Below are positions 44,564-53,139 of a stretch of DNA of 64,000 nucleotides, in pieces (the first letter of the stretch is position 1; the number at the start of each line of letters is the position of its first letter). The position numbers and the translations under genes are program-made. Under the pieces are notes generated by a model that did not search any database, had not been told where the DNA came from, and saw only the letters and a program-made list of their open reading frames with translations. The stretch covers positions 85,403 through 149,402 of the forward strand of contig CAYVKA010000002.1 in NCBI GenBank assembly GCA_964451925.1, read 5' to 3'. The stretch is from Nevskia sp964451925. GTDB taxonomy: Bacteria > Pseudomonadota > Gammaproteobacteria > Nevskiales > Nevskiaceae.

Positions 44564-46051
44564 GTGTCCGTGACAGTCCAATCCAAGCTTGCCCTCCGCC
44601 ATGCAGATCGGTTCTTTATCGGCGGGAAGTGGGTCGCGCCCTCTTCTTCCGACAAGATCACCGTCATCGATTCCTCCACCGAGCAAGCGTTTCTCCAGGT
44701 GGCGGAGGCCAAAGCCGAGGACATTTCCAGGGCGGTTGCGGCGGCGCGGGACGCCTTCGACAACGGTCCCTGGCCGCGCTTGAGTCACGCAGAGCGCGCG
44801 GAGTATCTGCGAGCCATCGCTGCCGGCTTGCGCAAGCGTTCGGGAGATATCGCCGAGCTCTGGCCCAGGGAGGCGGGCGCCCTGCGCAGCCTGGTGGAGC
44901 CCTACACTCTCCGTGCTGCGGGCGAGTTCGACTATTACGCCGACATGGCGAAGACCTTTCCCTTTGAAGAGGTCCACAAGCCGGTTGCGGGCAAGTTTGG
45001 CCTGCTGGTGCGTGAGCCGGTGGGCGTGGTCGGGGCCATCATTCCCTGGAATGGTCCGGTTGTCGCGGCCTCTCACAAGCTGGCGCCGGCGTTGCTTTGC
45101 GGCTGTACCGTGATTCTCAAGTCCCCGCCCGAGGCGCCAGGAGAGGCCCTGATCTATGCCGAGATTGCGGAGGAGGTCGGTCTGCCGCCCGGCGTGTTCA
45201 ACACGCTTGCCGCGCACCGCGAGGTTTCCGAACTGCTGGTGAGAGACCCGCGTGTGGACAAAATCTCGTTCACCGGTTCGACGGCCGCCGGCAGAAAAAT
45301 CGGTGCGATCTGCGGCGAGCGTGTCGCCCGGTGCAGCCTGGAGCTGGGCGGGAAATCGGCGGCGGTGGTGCTGGACGACGCCGACATCGAAAACGCCGCC
45401 GAAACCCTCGCCAAGGCAGAATGCGCCATCAACGGCCAGGTTTGTGCCTCGCTGACGCGCATCATTGTCCCCCGCAGCAAGCATGACGCGATGGTCGAGG
45501 CGCTGGCGGCGAGCTTCTCCAAGGTGCGCGTTGGCGACCCCTATGATCCTGCAAGCCAGATGGGGCCGCTGGCGTCGAAGACTCAACACGAGCGTGTGCT
45601 CGGCTACGTCGCCAAGGGCCTGGAGCAGGGTGCCAGGCTCGCCACGGGCGGCGGCCGGCCCAAGCACCTCGCGCGTGGCTACTACGTCGAGCCCACCGTA
45701 TTCGGCTCGGTGGACGGCGACCATGCCATTGCCCAGGAGGAGATCTTCGGGCCGGTTCTCAGCGTGATTCCCGCAACGGACGAGGCGGATGCCATCCGCC
45801 TCGCCAACAATACGATCTATGGCCTGAATTCCAGCGTATTCACCCCAGATCCGGATCGCGCGCGCGCGGTCGCAGCGCGGCTGCACTCCGGCACCGTCGG
45901 ACACAATGCCCTGCGCCTCGATTTCACCATTGCATTCGGTGGCTACAAGCAATCCGGAATCGGACGCGAAGGCGGCACCGAAGCCTTGATGCTTTACACC
46001 GAGGCCAAGACAGTGGTTCTCGACGATGTCCCCTCGAAATATCGCCAGTAG
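44564..46051 (+). CDS. NAD(P)-dependent aldehyde dehydrogenase
   Basis: 495 aa from the GTG at 44564, chosen because AGGAG lies 7 nt upstream; an ATG at 44549 precedes that ribosome site. Catalytic Cys in GQVCASL, general base Glu in LELGGKS, NAD motif FTGSTAAG, PWN at the oxyanion Asn (IPWNGP). It oxidises an aldehyde to the acid. It begins the operon behind operator pair B and is followed 24 bp later by an alcohol dehydrogenase, a natural alcohol to acid pair. Confidence 0.93.
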   Translation: MSVTVQSKLALRHADRFFIGGKWVAPSSSDKITVIDSSTEQAFLQVAEAKAEDISRAVAAARDAFDNGPWPRLSHAERAEYLRAIAAGLRKRSGDIAELWPREAGALRSLVEPYTLRAAGEFDYYADMAKTFPFEEVHKPVAGKFGLLVREPVGVVGAIIPWNGPVVAASHKLAPALLCGCTVILKSPPEAPGEALIYAEIAEEVGLPPGVFNTLAAHREVSELLVRDPRVDKISFTGSTAAGRKIGAICGERVARCSLELGGKSAAVVLDDADIENAAETLAKAECAINGQVCASLTRIIVPRSKHDAMVEALAASFSKVRVGDPYDPASQMGPLASKTQHERVLGYVAKGLEQGARLATGGGRPKHLARGYYVEPTVFGSVDGDHAIAQEEIFGPVLSVIPATDEADAIRLANNTIYGLNSSVFTPDPDRARAVAARLHSGTVGHNALRLDFTIAFGGYKQSGIGREGGTEALMLYTEAKTVVLDDVPSKYRQ

Positions 46052-46075
46052 GGCAATCGGAACGGGAGAATCCTC

Positions 46076-47206
46076 ATGCGGATGACAGCGGCCGTGCTGC
46101 GGCAGCAGGGACGCCCGGCCCCCTACCGGGAATCTCGCCCCTACGAGATCCAGGATGTCGACCTGGAGGGCCCCGGGGAGGGCGAAGTACTGGTCGAAGT
46201 CAAGGCAGCCGGCCTCTGCCATTCCGATCTTTCCGTGGTGGCTGGGCTTCGAAAGCGTGCCCTGCCGGCGGTCGGTGGGCATGAAGGTGCCGGCATCGTC
46301 CGCGAGGTCGGCCAAGGCGTTCAGGCCTTCGCGCCGGGAGACCACGTCGTGATGACCACAGGCGCAGGCTGTGGGCATTGTGGCAACTGCGCCAATCAGC
46401 GGCCGGTGCTATGCGACAACGCCGGCGCCGGTCGGACGCAAGGCTTGCTATCGAATGGAGCGCGCCGTCTTTCCGCCGACGGCGAACCCGTCTTCCACTA
46501 CAGCGGCGTCTCGTCTTTCGCGCAGTACGCGGTCACCACACCCCAATCCCTGGTCAAGGCCAGCGAGTCCATCCCGCTGGAGATCGCCGCTATGTTTGGC
46601 TGCGCCGTGGTCACGGGAGTGGGCGCAGTGCTCAATGCGGCCAAGGTTCGGCCGGGTCAGAGCGTCGCCGTGCTGGGCCTCGGCGGTGTCGGCCTGAATG
46701 CCGTGATGGCCGCGAAAATCTCCGGGGCATCGGAGATCATCGGCATCGATATCAATGAAGCCAAGTTCCCGCTCGCCCGCGAATTGGGGTGTACGGTCAC
46801 GGTCCTGGCAGGTGATCCCAAGATGCCCGCACTCGTTCGTGACCTGACCCGCGGCGGCGTTGATCACGCCTTCGAGATCTCCGGCGCCAGGTCGGCCATG
46901 AAAGTGGCGATCGACATCGCGCGCAAAGGTGGCGAGATCACTTGCGTGGGACTTGGCGCAACGGGGGATCTTTACGAATACCCCCACACCCTGTTGGTCT
47001 CGGAGGAAAAGGTCATTCGCGGCTCCATCATGGGTAGCGCCATTTCGGAGAGAGATATTCCGATGTACCTGCGGCTCTATGAGGAAGGCCGCCTCCCGGT
47101 GAACAAGTTGATGAGCGGCAGGATCCAATTCGAGGACCTGAACGAGAATCTCGACAAGCTCCATGAGGGAGCCGTCTTGCGGCAGATTCTCGTTCCGAGG
47201 CGGTGA
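46076..47206 (+). CDS. Zinc-binding alcohol dehydrogenase (class III / benzyl-alcohol type)
   Basis: 376 aa. Catalytic zinc ligands GLCHSDLS and GHEGAG, complete structural zinc lobe CGHCGNCANQRPVLC and NAD motif GLGGVGL. The longer middle segment (RTQGLLSNGARRLSADGEPV) is typical of class III/aryl-alcohol dehydrogenase relatives. An ATG with GGGAG upstream. It works with the preceding aldehyde dehydrogenase. Confidence 0.92.
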   Translation: MRMTAAVLRQQGRPAPYRESRPYEIQDVDLEGPGEGEVLVEVKAAGLCHSDLSVVAGLRKRALPAVGGHEGAGIVREVGQGVQAFAPGDHVVMTTGAGCGHCGNCANQRPVLCDNAGAGRTQGLLSNGARRLSADGEPVFHYSGVSSFAQYAVTTPQSLVKASESIPLEIAAMFGCAVVTGVGAVLNAAKVRPGQSVAVLGLGGVGLNAVMAAKISGASEIIGIDINEAKFPLARELGCTVTVLAGDPKMPALVRDLTRGGVDHAFEISGARSAMKVAIDIARKGGEITCVGLGATGDLYEYPHTLLVSEEKVIRGSIMGSAISERDIPMYLRLYEEGRLPVNKLMSGRIQFEDLNENLDKLHEGAVLRQILVPRR

Positions 47207-47696
47207 CTGGGGCTGCGCCACCGGCCAGGCGGCGCAGACCTGGCGTGGCTCATTTGGTGGGCGCGAGATCTCCAGCCAGGAAGCAGCAGGTGACGCTGCC
47301 GAAGTCGCTGCAGGGGATGAAAGTGCCGTAGTACCATCCCGGGCAATTGACTGCAGAAATGGCCCCGCTTGAAAGCTTGTATGCAGGGAGAAAATGCTTG
47401 ACCCGGCCGGGCCCGTAGCCCGGGCAGGTGAGCAGCGGATAGGCCAGGCGCGCCGAAGGCAGGCGTCTCCCTCGCGTTGAGCGTGCCACGGCAGCGGCTC
47501 TGCCGGGGTCGATGACCACCCCGGCTCTGCCCCTGGCCGTCAGCTTGCCGAATTCATCAAGAACCAAGGCGCTTGTAACAGCCTCCCGGTCAATGGCACG
47601 ATCCGCCTTCGCTTCAAGGAGGGGGCTGCGAACCCCTCCGGCGAAGTGCAGCCGATGCGGTTCACGCTGTGGTGCGTGCCACGGCATGAGGGATTC
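47207..47696. other. Non-coding gap with SDR debris
   Basis: About 490 bp between two convergent genes. It contains the SDR-like fragment at 47508-47576 and no intact gene. Possible small inverted repeat CTGCGCC / GGCGCAG at 47213-47237 after the dehydrogenase. Confidence 0.5.
47508..47576 (-). pseudogene. Fragment of a short-chain dehydrogenase
   Basis: Within an otherwise unrecognisable open frame (47250-47687) the stretch TSALVLDEFGKLTARGRAGVV matches the intact SDR at 37550 (GTALVLEEFGNVIARGGSGIV) at most positions. Nothing convincing remains upstream or downstream. It looks like the ghost of a second SDR copy inside the catabolic region. Confidence 0.5.
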
Positions 47697-49019
47697 TCAT
47701 TCGTCGAGTGCCTTGTAGCGGGTCTCTTTCAAGGTAGCGCAGCAAATCACGCTCGCTACGCAGAGCGTCGCCAGGACGGCGCCGAACGCCAGGTTTCCAT
47801 AGGCCGCGATGATCCGCGCCGCGAACAGCGGCGGTAGCGCGCCGCCCAGGATGCCCGCGGTGTTGTAGCAGAAGCCCACGGCGGTGTAGCGATAGCGGGT
47901 CTGGAATAGCTCGGACATGAACGATCCCACGGGCCCGAAGATCAGGCCGCAGGTGAACATCGAGATAACGACGCACGTCGCGTAGGCCGCCAGTGTGCCG
48001 ATGTGAAGGACGGGGAACAGTGCCAGGGCCCAGACGGCGGCGATACTGTTGGCTGCGATCAGTACCGGTCGCCGCCCGATCCGGTCGGAGAGGTTCGAGG
48101 CGATGATGATGCCCAACAGCATGAGAAAGCCGCTGGCGACGGTCACCGCCAGCACCGAGGTATAGCCCAGCTTCAACTCGTTCGAGCCGAATTTCACCAC
48201 ATAGGTGACATTGAGGTACAGCAGGGCGAATGCCGGCACTTCGACCATGCAGCCAAGCAGGATCTCGCGCCATTGCTTGCGGATCGCCTCAAAAAGCGGG
48301 ATCGACGCCGTACCCTTCCTGTTGGCTTCCCTGGTGAATACAGGCGTCTCTTCCATCTTGAGGCGGATATACAGCCCGACGACCAGCAGCACCACGCTGA
48401 ACAAGAAAGGAATGCGCCAGCCCCATGCACGGAATGTCTCGTCGCTCATGGTCAGGCTGGTGAGGGCAAACGTCAGTCCGGCAAAGCTGGTCGCAAAGGC
48501 GCCGCCACGAGAGGGCGCAGATGCCCACCGTCCGCGCTTATCGGCTGGAGCGCTTTCCGCGACGAACAGGGCGGCGCCGGCAAATTCGCCGCCGGCCGCC
48601 AAGCCTTGCAGGAAGCGCAGGACAATCAGGAGGATGGGAGCCATCACGCCGATCTGCTCGCCGGTGGGCAGTAGGCCCACCAAGACCGTGGCAACACCCA
48701 TCAAGGAAAGGCAGGTGACCAGTGTCTTCTTGCGGCCCAAGCGATCGCCGAAGTGACCGAACAGCAGGCTGCCCAGCGGCCGCGCCACGAACGCGACGCC
48801 GATGGTGCCGAACGCGGCAATGGTGCCCGCGGCCTTGCCCAACTGCGGGAAGAAGATGTGCGCGAAGACGATAGCGGCCGCGGTGGAATAGATGTTCAGG
48901 TCATAAAACTCGATCAGCGTGCCAGTGAATCCGGCTGCCGCAATGCGGCGCATCTTGGCCTGGGTGTCTGCTGTATCGGTCACTTGCTGGGAAAGTGTCT
49001 CTGGAACCTCGGCGTGCAT
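47697..49019 (-). CDS. MHS-family MFS transporter (metabolite:H+ symporter)
   Basis: 440 aa from the ATG at 49019 with GGAGGAG upstream. Twelve helices, the metabolite:H+ symporter signature GTLIEFYDLNIYS in helix 1, and GHFGDRLGRKKTL between helices 2 and 3. The family (KgtP, ShiA, PcaT relatives) imports organic acids. It stands behind operator pair C and probably imports an acidic pathway substrate or intermediate. Confidence 0.92.
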   Translation of the reverse strand: MHAEVPETLSQQVTDTADTQAKMRRIAAAGFTGTLIEFYDLNIYSTAAAIVFAHIFFPQLGKAAGTIAAFGTIGVAFVARPLGSLLFGHFGDRLGRKKTLVTCLSLMGVATVLVGLLPTGEQIGVMAPILLIVLRFLQGLAAGGEFAGAALFVAESAPADKRGRWASAPSRGGAFATSFAGLTFALTSLTMSDETFRAWGWRIPFLFSVVLLVVGLYIRLKMEETPVFTREANRKGTASIPLFEAIRKQWREILLGCMVEVPAFALLYLNVTYVVKFGSNELKLGYTSVLAVTVASGFLMLLGIIIASNLSDRIGRRPVLIAANSIAAVWALALFPVLHIGTLAAYATCVVISMFTCGLIFGPVGSFMSELFQTRYRYTAVGFCYNTAGILGGALPPLFAARIIAAYGNLAFGAVLATLCVASVICCATLKETRYKALDE

Positions 49020-49236
49020 ATTCTCCTCCAACTTTCGATGTGAATCTTCAAGCCCCGCACTAGGCGCTGCTCATTTCGGCACCGGCCTGGCTGGAATCCG
49101 CCGCTCATTTCTTGTTCGCGCGCAGGCGGCATGGCTTCGAGGCGTGTGGCGGACCATAACGGCACCGGTTAAATGCAAAGTTGCTCTTAATCTCCTCGAT
49201 CTCGAAGGGCGTGTCGCCTCCGGTTCTAAGTATGTA

Positions 49237-49272
49237 GTTCATATATACGAACAATATACCGTATATACGAAA
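49237..49272. promoter_or_regulatory. Operator pair C, upstream of the MHS transporter
   Basis: GTTCATATATACGAAC (49237-49252) and TACCGTATATACGAAA (49257-49272), 4 bp apart. It is about 220 bp upstream of the transporter start and just beyond the stop of the convergently ordered dehydrogenase (49306), so only the transporter has its promoter here. Confidence 0.75.
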
Positions 49273-49305
49273 AGTGTTGCAGGCCGCTCGTTGTGTGTCA
49301 ATCGC

Positions 49306-50397
49306 TCAAATAGCTTTGAGGGCTTCAATCGGACGAGCGGTTGCTGGAGAGTCGAATGTATTAGCGTCGATCACGAATCGATACCGCACGTCGCCTTCAA
49401 GCAAGCGCTGATAGGCAGCATCGATCTGGTCGGCATGGATTACCTCCACGTCCGCCAGGATTTTGTGCCTTGCACAAAAGTTGATCATCTCCTGTGTTTC
49501 CTGCAATCCGCCGCTCAAGGTTCCGGAAATGGAGCGCCGGTTGCGAAGCAGGGAGACGGCGGACATCTTCAGCGGCTGGCTCGGGACGGACAGAGTGACG
49601 AGAGTCCCATCCAGGTTTAGGAGACCGAGAAAAGCGTCGAGATCCACATTGGCGGGCACGGTCGAGAGAATCAGGTCAAATCGGCCGATCAGATCGATGA
49701 AAGTCTGCGGGTCGCGGGTGAGGCGATAGTCGTCCGCTCCCATGCGCTGGGCATCCGCCTTCTTGCCCTCCGAAAGCTCGAGCACGGTGGTGTGGGCGCC
49801 CATGGCTTTTGCCAGCTTCACTCCAATGTGGCCCAATCCCCCCAACCCGACAATGGCCACGCGCTTGCCGGGACCCGCCTGCCAGCGACGAAGAGGGGAG
49901 TACAACGTGATCCCGGCGCAGAGCAGAGGCGCCGCATTCTGCAGGGGGATTCCGTCGGGGATCTTCACCACGAAGTCTTCGTCAACGACGATCTTTTCGC
50001 TGTAGCCGCCATGTGTCGGCTGGCCTTCCGGACCGAGCGAGTTGTAGGTCAGAACGCGTGTGCCGCGGCAATATTGTTCCAGTCCAGCACGGCAGTGATC
50101 GCATACCCGGCAGGAGCCCACCATGTTTCCAACACCAGCACGGTCTCCGATGATGAACTTCGTCACCGCCGCCCCGACCGCGGACACGATTCCGGCGATC
50201 TCATGACCCGGCACCAGGGGGTACATCGTCTTGCCACTATCCCTCAACTGGTAGGCATGATCGACGTCGGAATGGCAGATGCCGGCGTAGGCAATGTCGA
50301 TCAGCACGTCCCGCGGTCCGGGATCTCGTCTTTGAAGGGTGGCGGCCAGGAAGGGCTGCCGTGGGCCGCAGGTGCAGCGAGCATGTACGGTGAGCAA
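49306..50397 (-). CDS. NAD(P)-dependent alcohol dehydrogenase (cinnamyl-alcohol/YahK type)
   Basis: 363 aa from a TTG at 50397 with AGGAG 7 nt upstream; no in-frame ATG is near. Zinc ligands GICHSDVDH and GHEIAG, perfect structural lobe CRVCDHCRAGLEQYC and NADP motif GLGGLGHIGVKLAKAMG. The YahK/CAD group reduces or oxidises aldehydes such as cinnamaldehyde-type substrates. It is the last gene of a six-gene minus-strand operon starting at 57246. Confidence 0.92.
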   Translation of the reverse strand: MLTVHARCTCGPRQPFLAATLQRRDPGPRDVLIDIAYAGICHSDVDHAYQLRDSGKTMYPLVPGHEIAGIVSAVGAAVTKFIIGDRAGVGNMVGSCRVCDHCRAGLEQYCRGTRVLTYNSLGPEGQPTHGGYSEKIVVDEDFVVKIPDGIPLQNAAPLLCAGITLYSPLRRWQAGPGKRVAIVGLGGLGHIGVKLAKAMGAHTTVLELSEGKKADAQRMGADDYRLTRDPQTFIDLIGRFDLILSTVPANVDLDAFLGLLNLDGTLVTLSVPSQPLKMSAVSLLRNRRSISGTLSGGLQETQEMINFCARHKILADVEVIHADQIDAAYQRLLEGDVRYRFVIDANTFDSPATARPIEALKAI

Positions 50398-50445
50398 CGC
50401 GGTGCTCCTGGCTTTCGGGTGGGAATGGATGCGGTGGCGGCCGGC

Positions 50446-51861
50446 TCAGCCGATGACCGATTTGTACTCGAGGAACTCTTCGATGCCGAACCTTCCCCAT
50501 TCGCGACCAATGCCGGACAGCTTGAACCCGCCATGCGTGCCGCGCTTGTTGAGCGGGGCGCCGTTGATGCGGACGCGCCCTGTACGCAGGCGCCTGGCAA
50601 CGGCCCGGGCGCGATTCGCGTCCGCGCTCCATACGCCACCCGCCAGACCGTAGGCCGAGTCGTTGGCGATCGACACGGCGTCGTCCTCGTCCTTGTAGGG
50701 AATGATGATGACGACAGGGCCGAATATTTCGTTGCGTGCGATCACCGTGTTATTGCTGCCGGAAAACAGCGTCGGCTTCACGAAGAAGCCGCGGCTCAGG
50801 CCATGCGGCGCATCCGGACCGCCAGTCAGCATGCGGATGCCGTCGGTGAGACCTGCGCGGATGAAGCCACGCACCCGCTCCCGTGCAGCCGCGGTGGCAA
50901 CCGGCCCGAGTGTCGTCGCCGGATCGTAGGGGTCTCCGGGTACGTAGCGCTCGGCGCGGGCAACGGCGAGTTCCTCGGCTTGCTTCAGCCGATCTTGTGG
51001 AACCAGCATCCGGGTCAATCCGCCGCAGACCTGACCGGTGTTACGCAAGGCATCTTCGATGCCATCGACGACGGCGCGGGACAGGTCGGCGTCCGGCAGG
51101 ATCACGTTGGCGGACTTTCCCCCGAGTTCCAGGTGCATCCGCTTGATCGATTCTGCGCCGACTTCCATGACCCGGCGCCCTGCTCGAACCGAACCGGTCA
51201 ACGACACCATGTCGATCAATGGGTGCGATGCTATTGCTTCGCCAACCTCGGGCCCGGTGCCGCAGACCAGGTTGAAGACGCCGGGGGGCAGCCCTGCCTC
51301 GGCAAGAATCTCGGCGAAGATATAGCCAGTCAGTGGAGCGACTTCGCTGCCCTTGACCACTACCGTGCAGCCGGCGGCCATCGCTGCTCCGGCCTTCGAG
51401 ATCACGGACCGCAGCGGCGCATTCCATGCGGTGATTGCGCCGACCACCCCAGCCGGAGTCCGCTCAACGCTTGTATTGCCGATTTGCTCCTGCCAGCGGA
51501 TTTCACGCAGGCATTCGGCCAAGATCTGCAGCTCCTCGACGGCGCCGGCGGTCTGTGACTTGGCCGCCCAGGCCGCCGGATAGCCCACTTCACTGACGAT
51601 AGTGCGAGTGATTTCGTCCGCCCTGGCCTCGGTCAGCCGCGCGACCCGTTTGAACAAGGAGGCCCGATCCTCGACCGAGGTTTGCGACCAGCCGTCGAAC
51701 GCATGGGCGGCGGCGAACGCGGCAAGGCCGGCATCCCCCGGTGTTCCGCGAGGGATGGTGGCGAAAACCTCTTCCGTGACCGGATTGACGACCGCAATCG
51801 TCTCGGAGCCGCCGGATGCTGTCCATTTGCCGTCAATGAATATGTGCTTCTTCTCGATCAC
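50446..51861 (-). CDS. NAD(P)-dependent aldehyde dehydrogenase
   Basis: 471 aa. Catalytic Cys in GQVCGGL, Glu in LELGGKS, NAD motif LTGSVRAG, Asn in TAWNAPL. It begins with MIEKKHIFIDGKW, a common N-terminus in this family. It lies between the Fe-ADH-like gene and the YahK-type dehydrogenase in the long minus-strand operon. Confidence 0.93.
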   Translation of the reverse strand: MIEKKHIFIDGKWTASGGSETIAVVNPVTEEVFATIPRGTPGDAGLAAFAAAHAFDGWSQTSVEDRASLFKRVARLTEARADEITRTIVSEVGYPAAWAAKSQTAGAVEELQILAECLREIRWQEQIGNTSVERTPAGVVGAITAWNAPLRSVISKAGAAMAAGCTVVVKGSEVAPLTGYIFAEILAEAGLPPGVFNLVCGTGPEVGEAIASHPLIDMVSLTGSVRAGRRVMEVGAESIKRMHLELGGKSANVILPDADLSRAVVDGIEDALRNTGQVCGGLTRMLVPQDRLKQAEELAVARAERYVPGDPYDPATTLGPVATAAARERVRGFIRAGLTDGIRMLTGGPDAPHGLSRGFFVKPTLFSGSNNTVIARNEIFGPVVIIIPYKDEDDAVSIANDSAYGLAGGVWSADANRARAVARRLRTGRVRINGAPLNKRGTHGGFKLSGIGREWGRFGIEEFLEYKSVIG

Positions 51862-51927
51862 CGCTGTCCTCCGAACGTTTGGCCGGTCCGGCTGCCCACG
51901 GGCGGCAGCTGGGCGGCGTTTGAAGTC

Positions 51928-53139
51928 CTACCAGATATCCTGAAGAAACCGTTCCAGTTCGCTTGCATCCCGAACCGGGCGCGGGTTTCCACGGAGAAAC
52001 CAATCCGACATCGCGTTGGCCGCAAGCTCCGGCAACGCCTCACGGGCCACCCCGATATCGCGCAGCCGTTGAGGCGTCCCGTTGCGGGTCAGCAGGTCCT
52101 CCAGGAATCCAGCAACGATGTCGACCAGCGCGGCAGACCATGAGTCACGGCCCAGGGCGTCCGCCACATTGAACAGCCCTGGTTTGGATGCCTCGCCGTT
52201 GAAGCGGATCGCATGCGGTAGAACGATCCCGTTGACCAGGCCGTTCTCGACGTCATGACGAGCTCCGATGGCATGACCCAGCACGGTGGTAATTCCGGCG
52301 CCGGTGTGGTCGGTACCGCGGCCGCAGAGCATCGCCGCAATCACCAGGTCGGCGCGGAAGTCCTGTTCATCCGGTGATGACGGCGACTGGAGATGGCGGG
52401 CGAGCAACCGGAGGGCATGCATAAGCTGGGCGTCGGCGAACGGATCTCCGGCGGTGGAGGTCAGGCCCTCGATCGCCATCGCAAAGGTATTCAGGCTCGC
52501 GCTCAGCAAGAGCTCTCGCGGGGCAGTGACCAGTGCGGCCGGATGCAGAAAGACGGCGGAGGCTCGCGTCTTCGGATCGAACAGCGCGAGTCGTTCCCTG
52601 GTCCGCGGATCGAACAAGGCACTACCGGCTTTTACGATGGCCGTAGTTGGCGTTGTCGGCACCACGAACTGCGGCATTTTGGCCGCCAGCAGCTTCGGGC
52701 TGCGCAGCTCGCCCGTGGGAGTGCGAACGGTGCAAAGCTCCCGGACACCACGGCTTTCGGCCAGGAGGATGCAGGCGGCGCGAGCTGTGACGATCGCAGA
52801 GCCGCCGCCCACGGCAATCACGGCATCCGCTCCGAGCTGTCCGAGGGTCCGGGCGGCAGCCTCTACTTCGGGAACCGGGCTGTGAGCCCGTACGCCGTCA
52901 AAGATGCCAGCGCAGCGCGGACCGATAGCGTCCTTGAGCAGATTCAGCAGCTGGCCTTCGCGAGACAGCGACGAGCCGCAGAAGATCACGGCGCGCTTGC
53001 TGTTCACCCGATCCAGCTCGCGTCCCAGGGATGCCAGGCTGTCCGGGCCCTTGAATACCCTCGACGGCGGAGCTAGATGCTGGAAGGAGCGCGCATCTAC
53101 GCGGCCCCAGGACGCGGCGTTGCCATGGCCGCCGCTCAT
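51928..53139 (-). CDS. Iron-containing alcohol dehydrogenase / maleylacetate reductase-like protein with degenerate metal site
   Basis: 403 aa. The nucleotide motif VIAVGGGSAI and the overall fold (HALRLLARHL..., C-terminal helical domain, IVLPHAIRFN) place it in the Fe-ADH superfamily, nearer to maleylacetate reductases. The usual D/N-x3-H metal motif reads Asn217-x3-Met221, and of the later histidines HxxxH...PHG only GHAIGARHDVENG remains, with Asn in place of the last His. It may be metal-independent or have altered chemistry. The start overlaps the acyl-CoA ligase stop (ATGA). Confidence 0.8.
   Translation of the reverse strand: MSGGHGNAASWGRVDARSFQHLAPPSRVFKGPDSLASLGRELDRVNSKRAVIFCGSSLSREGQLLNLLKDAIGPRCAGIFDGVRAHSPVPEVEAAARTLGQLGADAVIAVGGGSAIVTARAACILLAESRGVRELCTVRTPTGELRSPKLLAAKMPQFVVPTTPTTAIVKAGSALFDPRTRERLALFDPKTRASAVFLHPAALVTAPRELLLSASLNTFAMAIEGLTSTAGDPFADAQLMHALRLLARHLQSPSSPDEQDFRADLVIAAMLCGRGTDHTGAGITTVLGHAIGARHDVENGLVNGIVLPHAIRFNGEASKPGLFNVADALGRDSWSAALVDIVAGFLEDLLTRNGTPQRLRDIGVAREALPELAANAMSDWFLRGNPRPVRDASELERFLQDIW

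Noticed and set aside
44561..46378. 605-codon minus-strand frame opposite the aldehyde dehydrogenase
   Set aside because: Antisense shadow; the plus-strand gene has catalytic Cys, Glu and NAD motifs.
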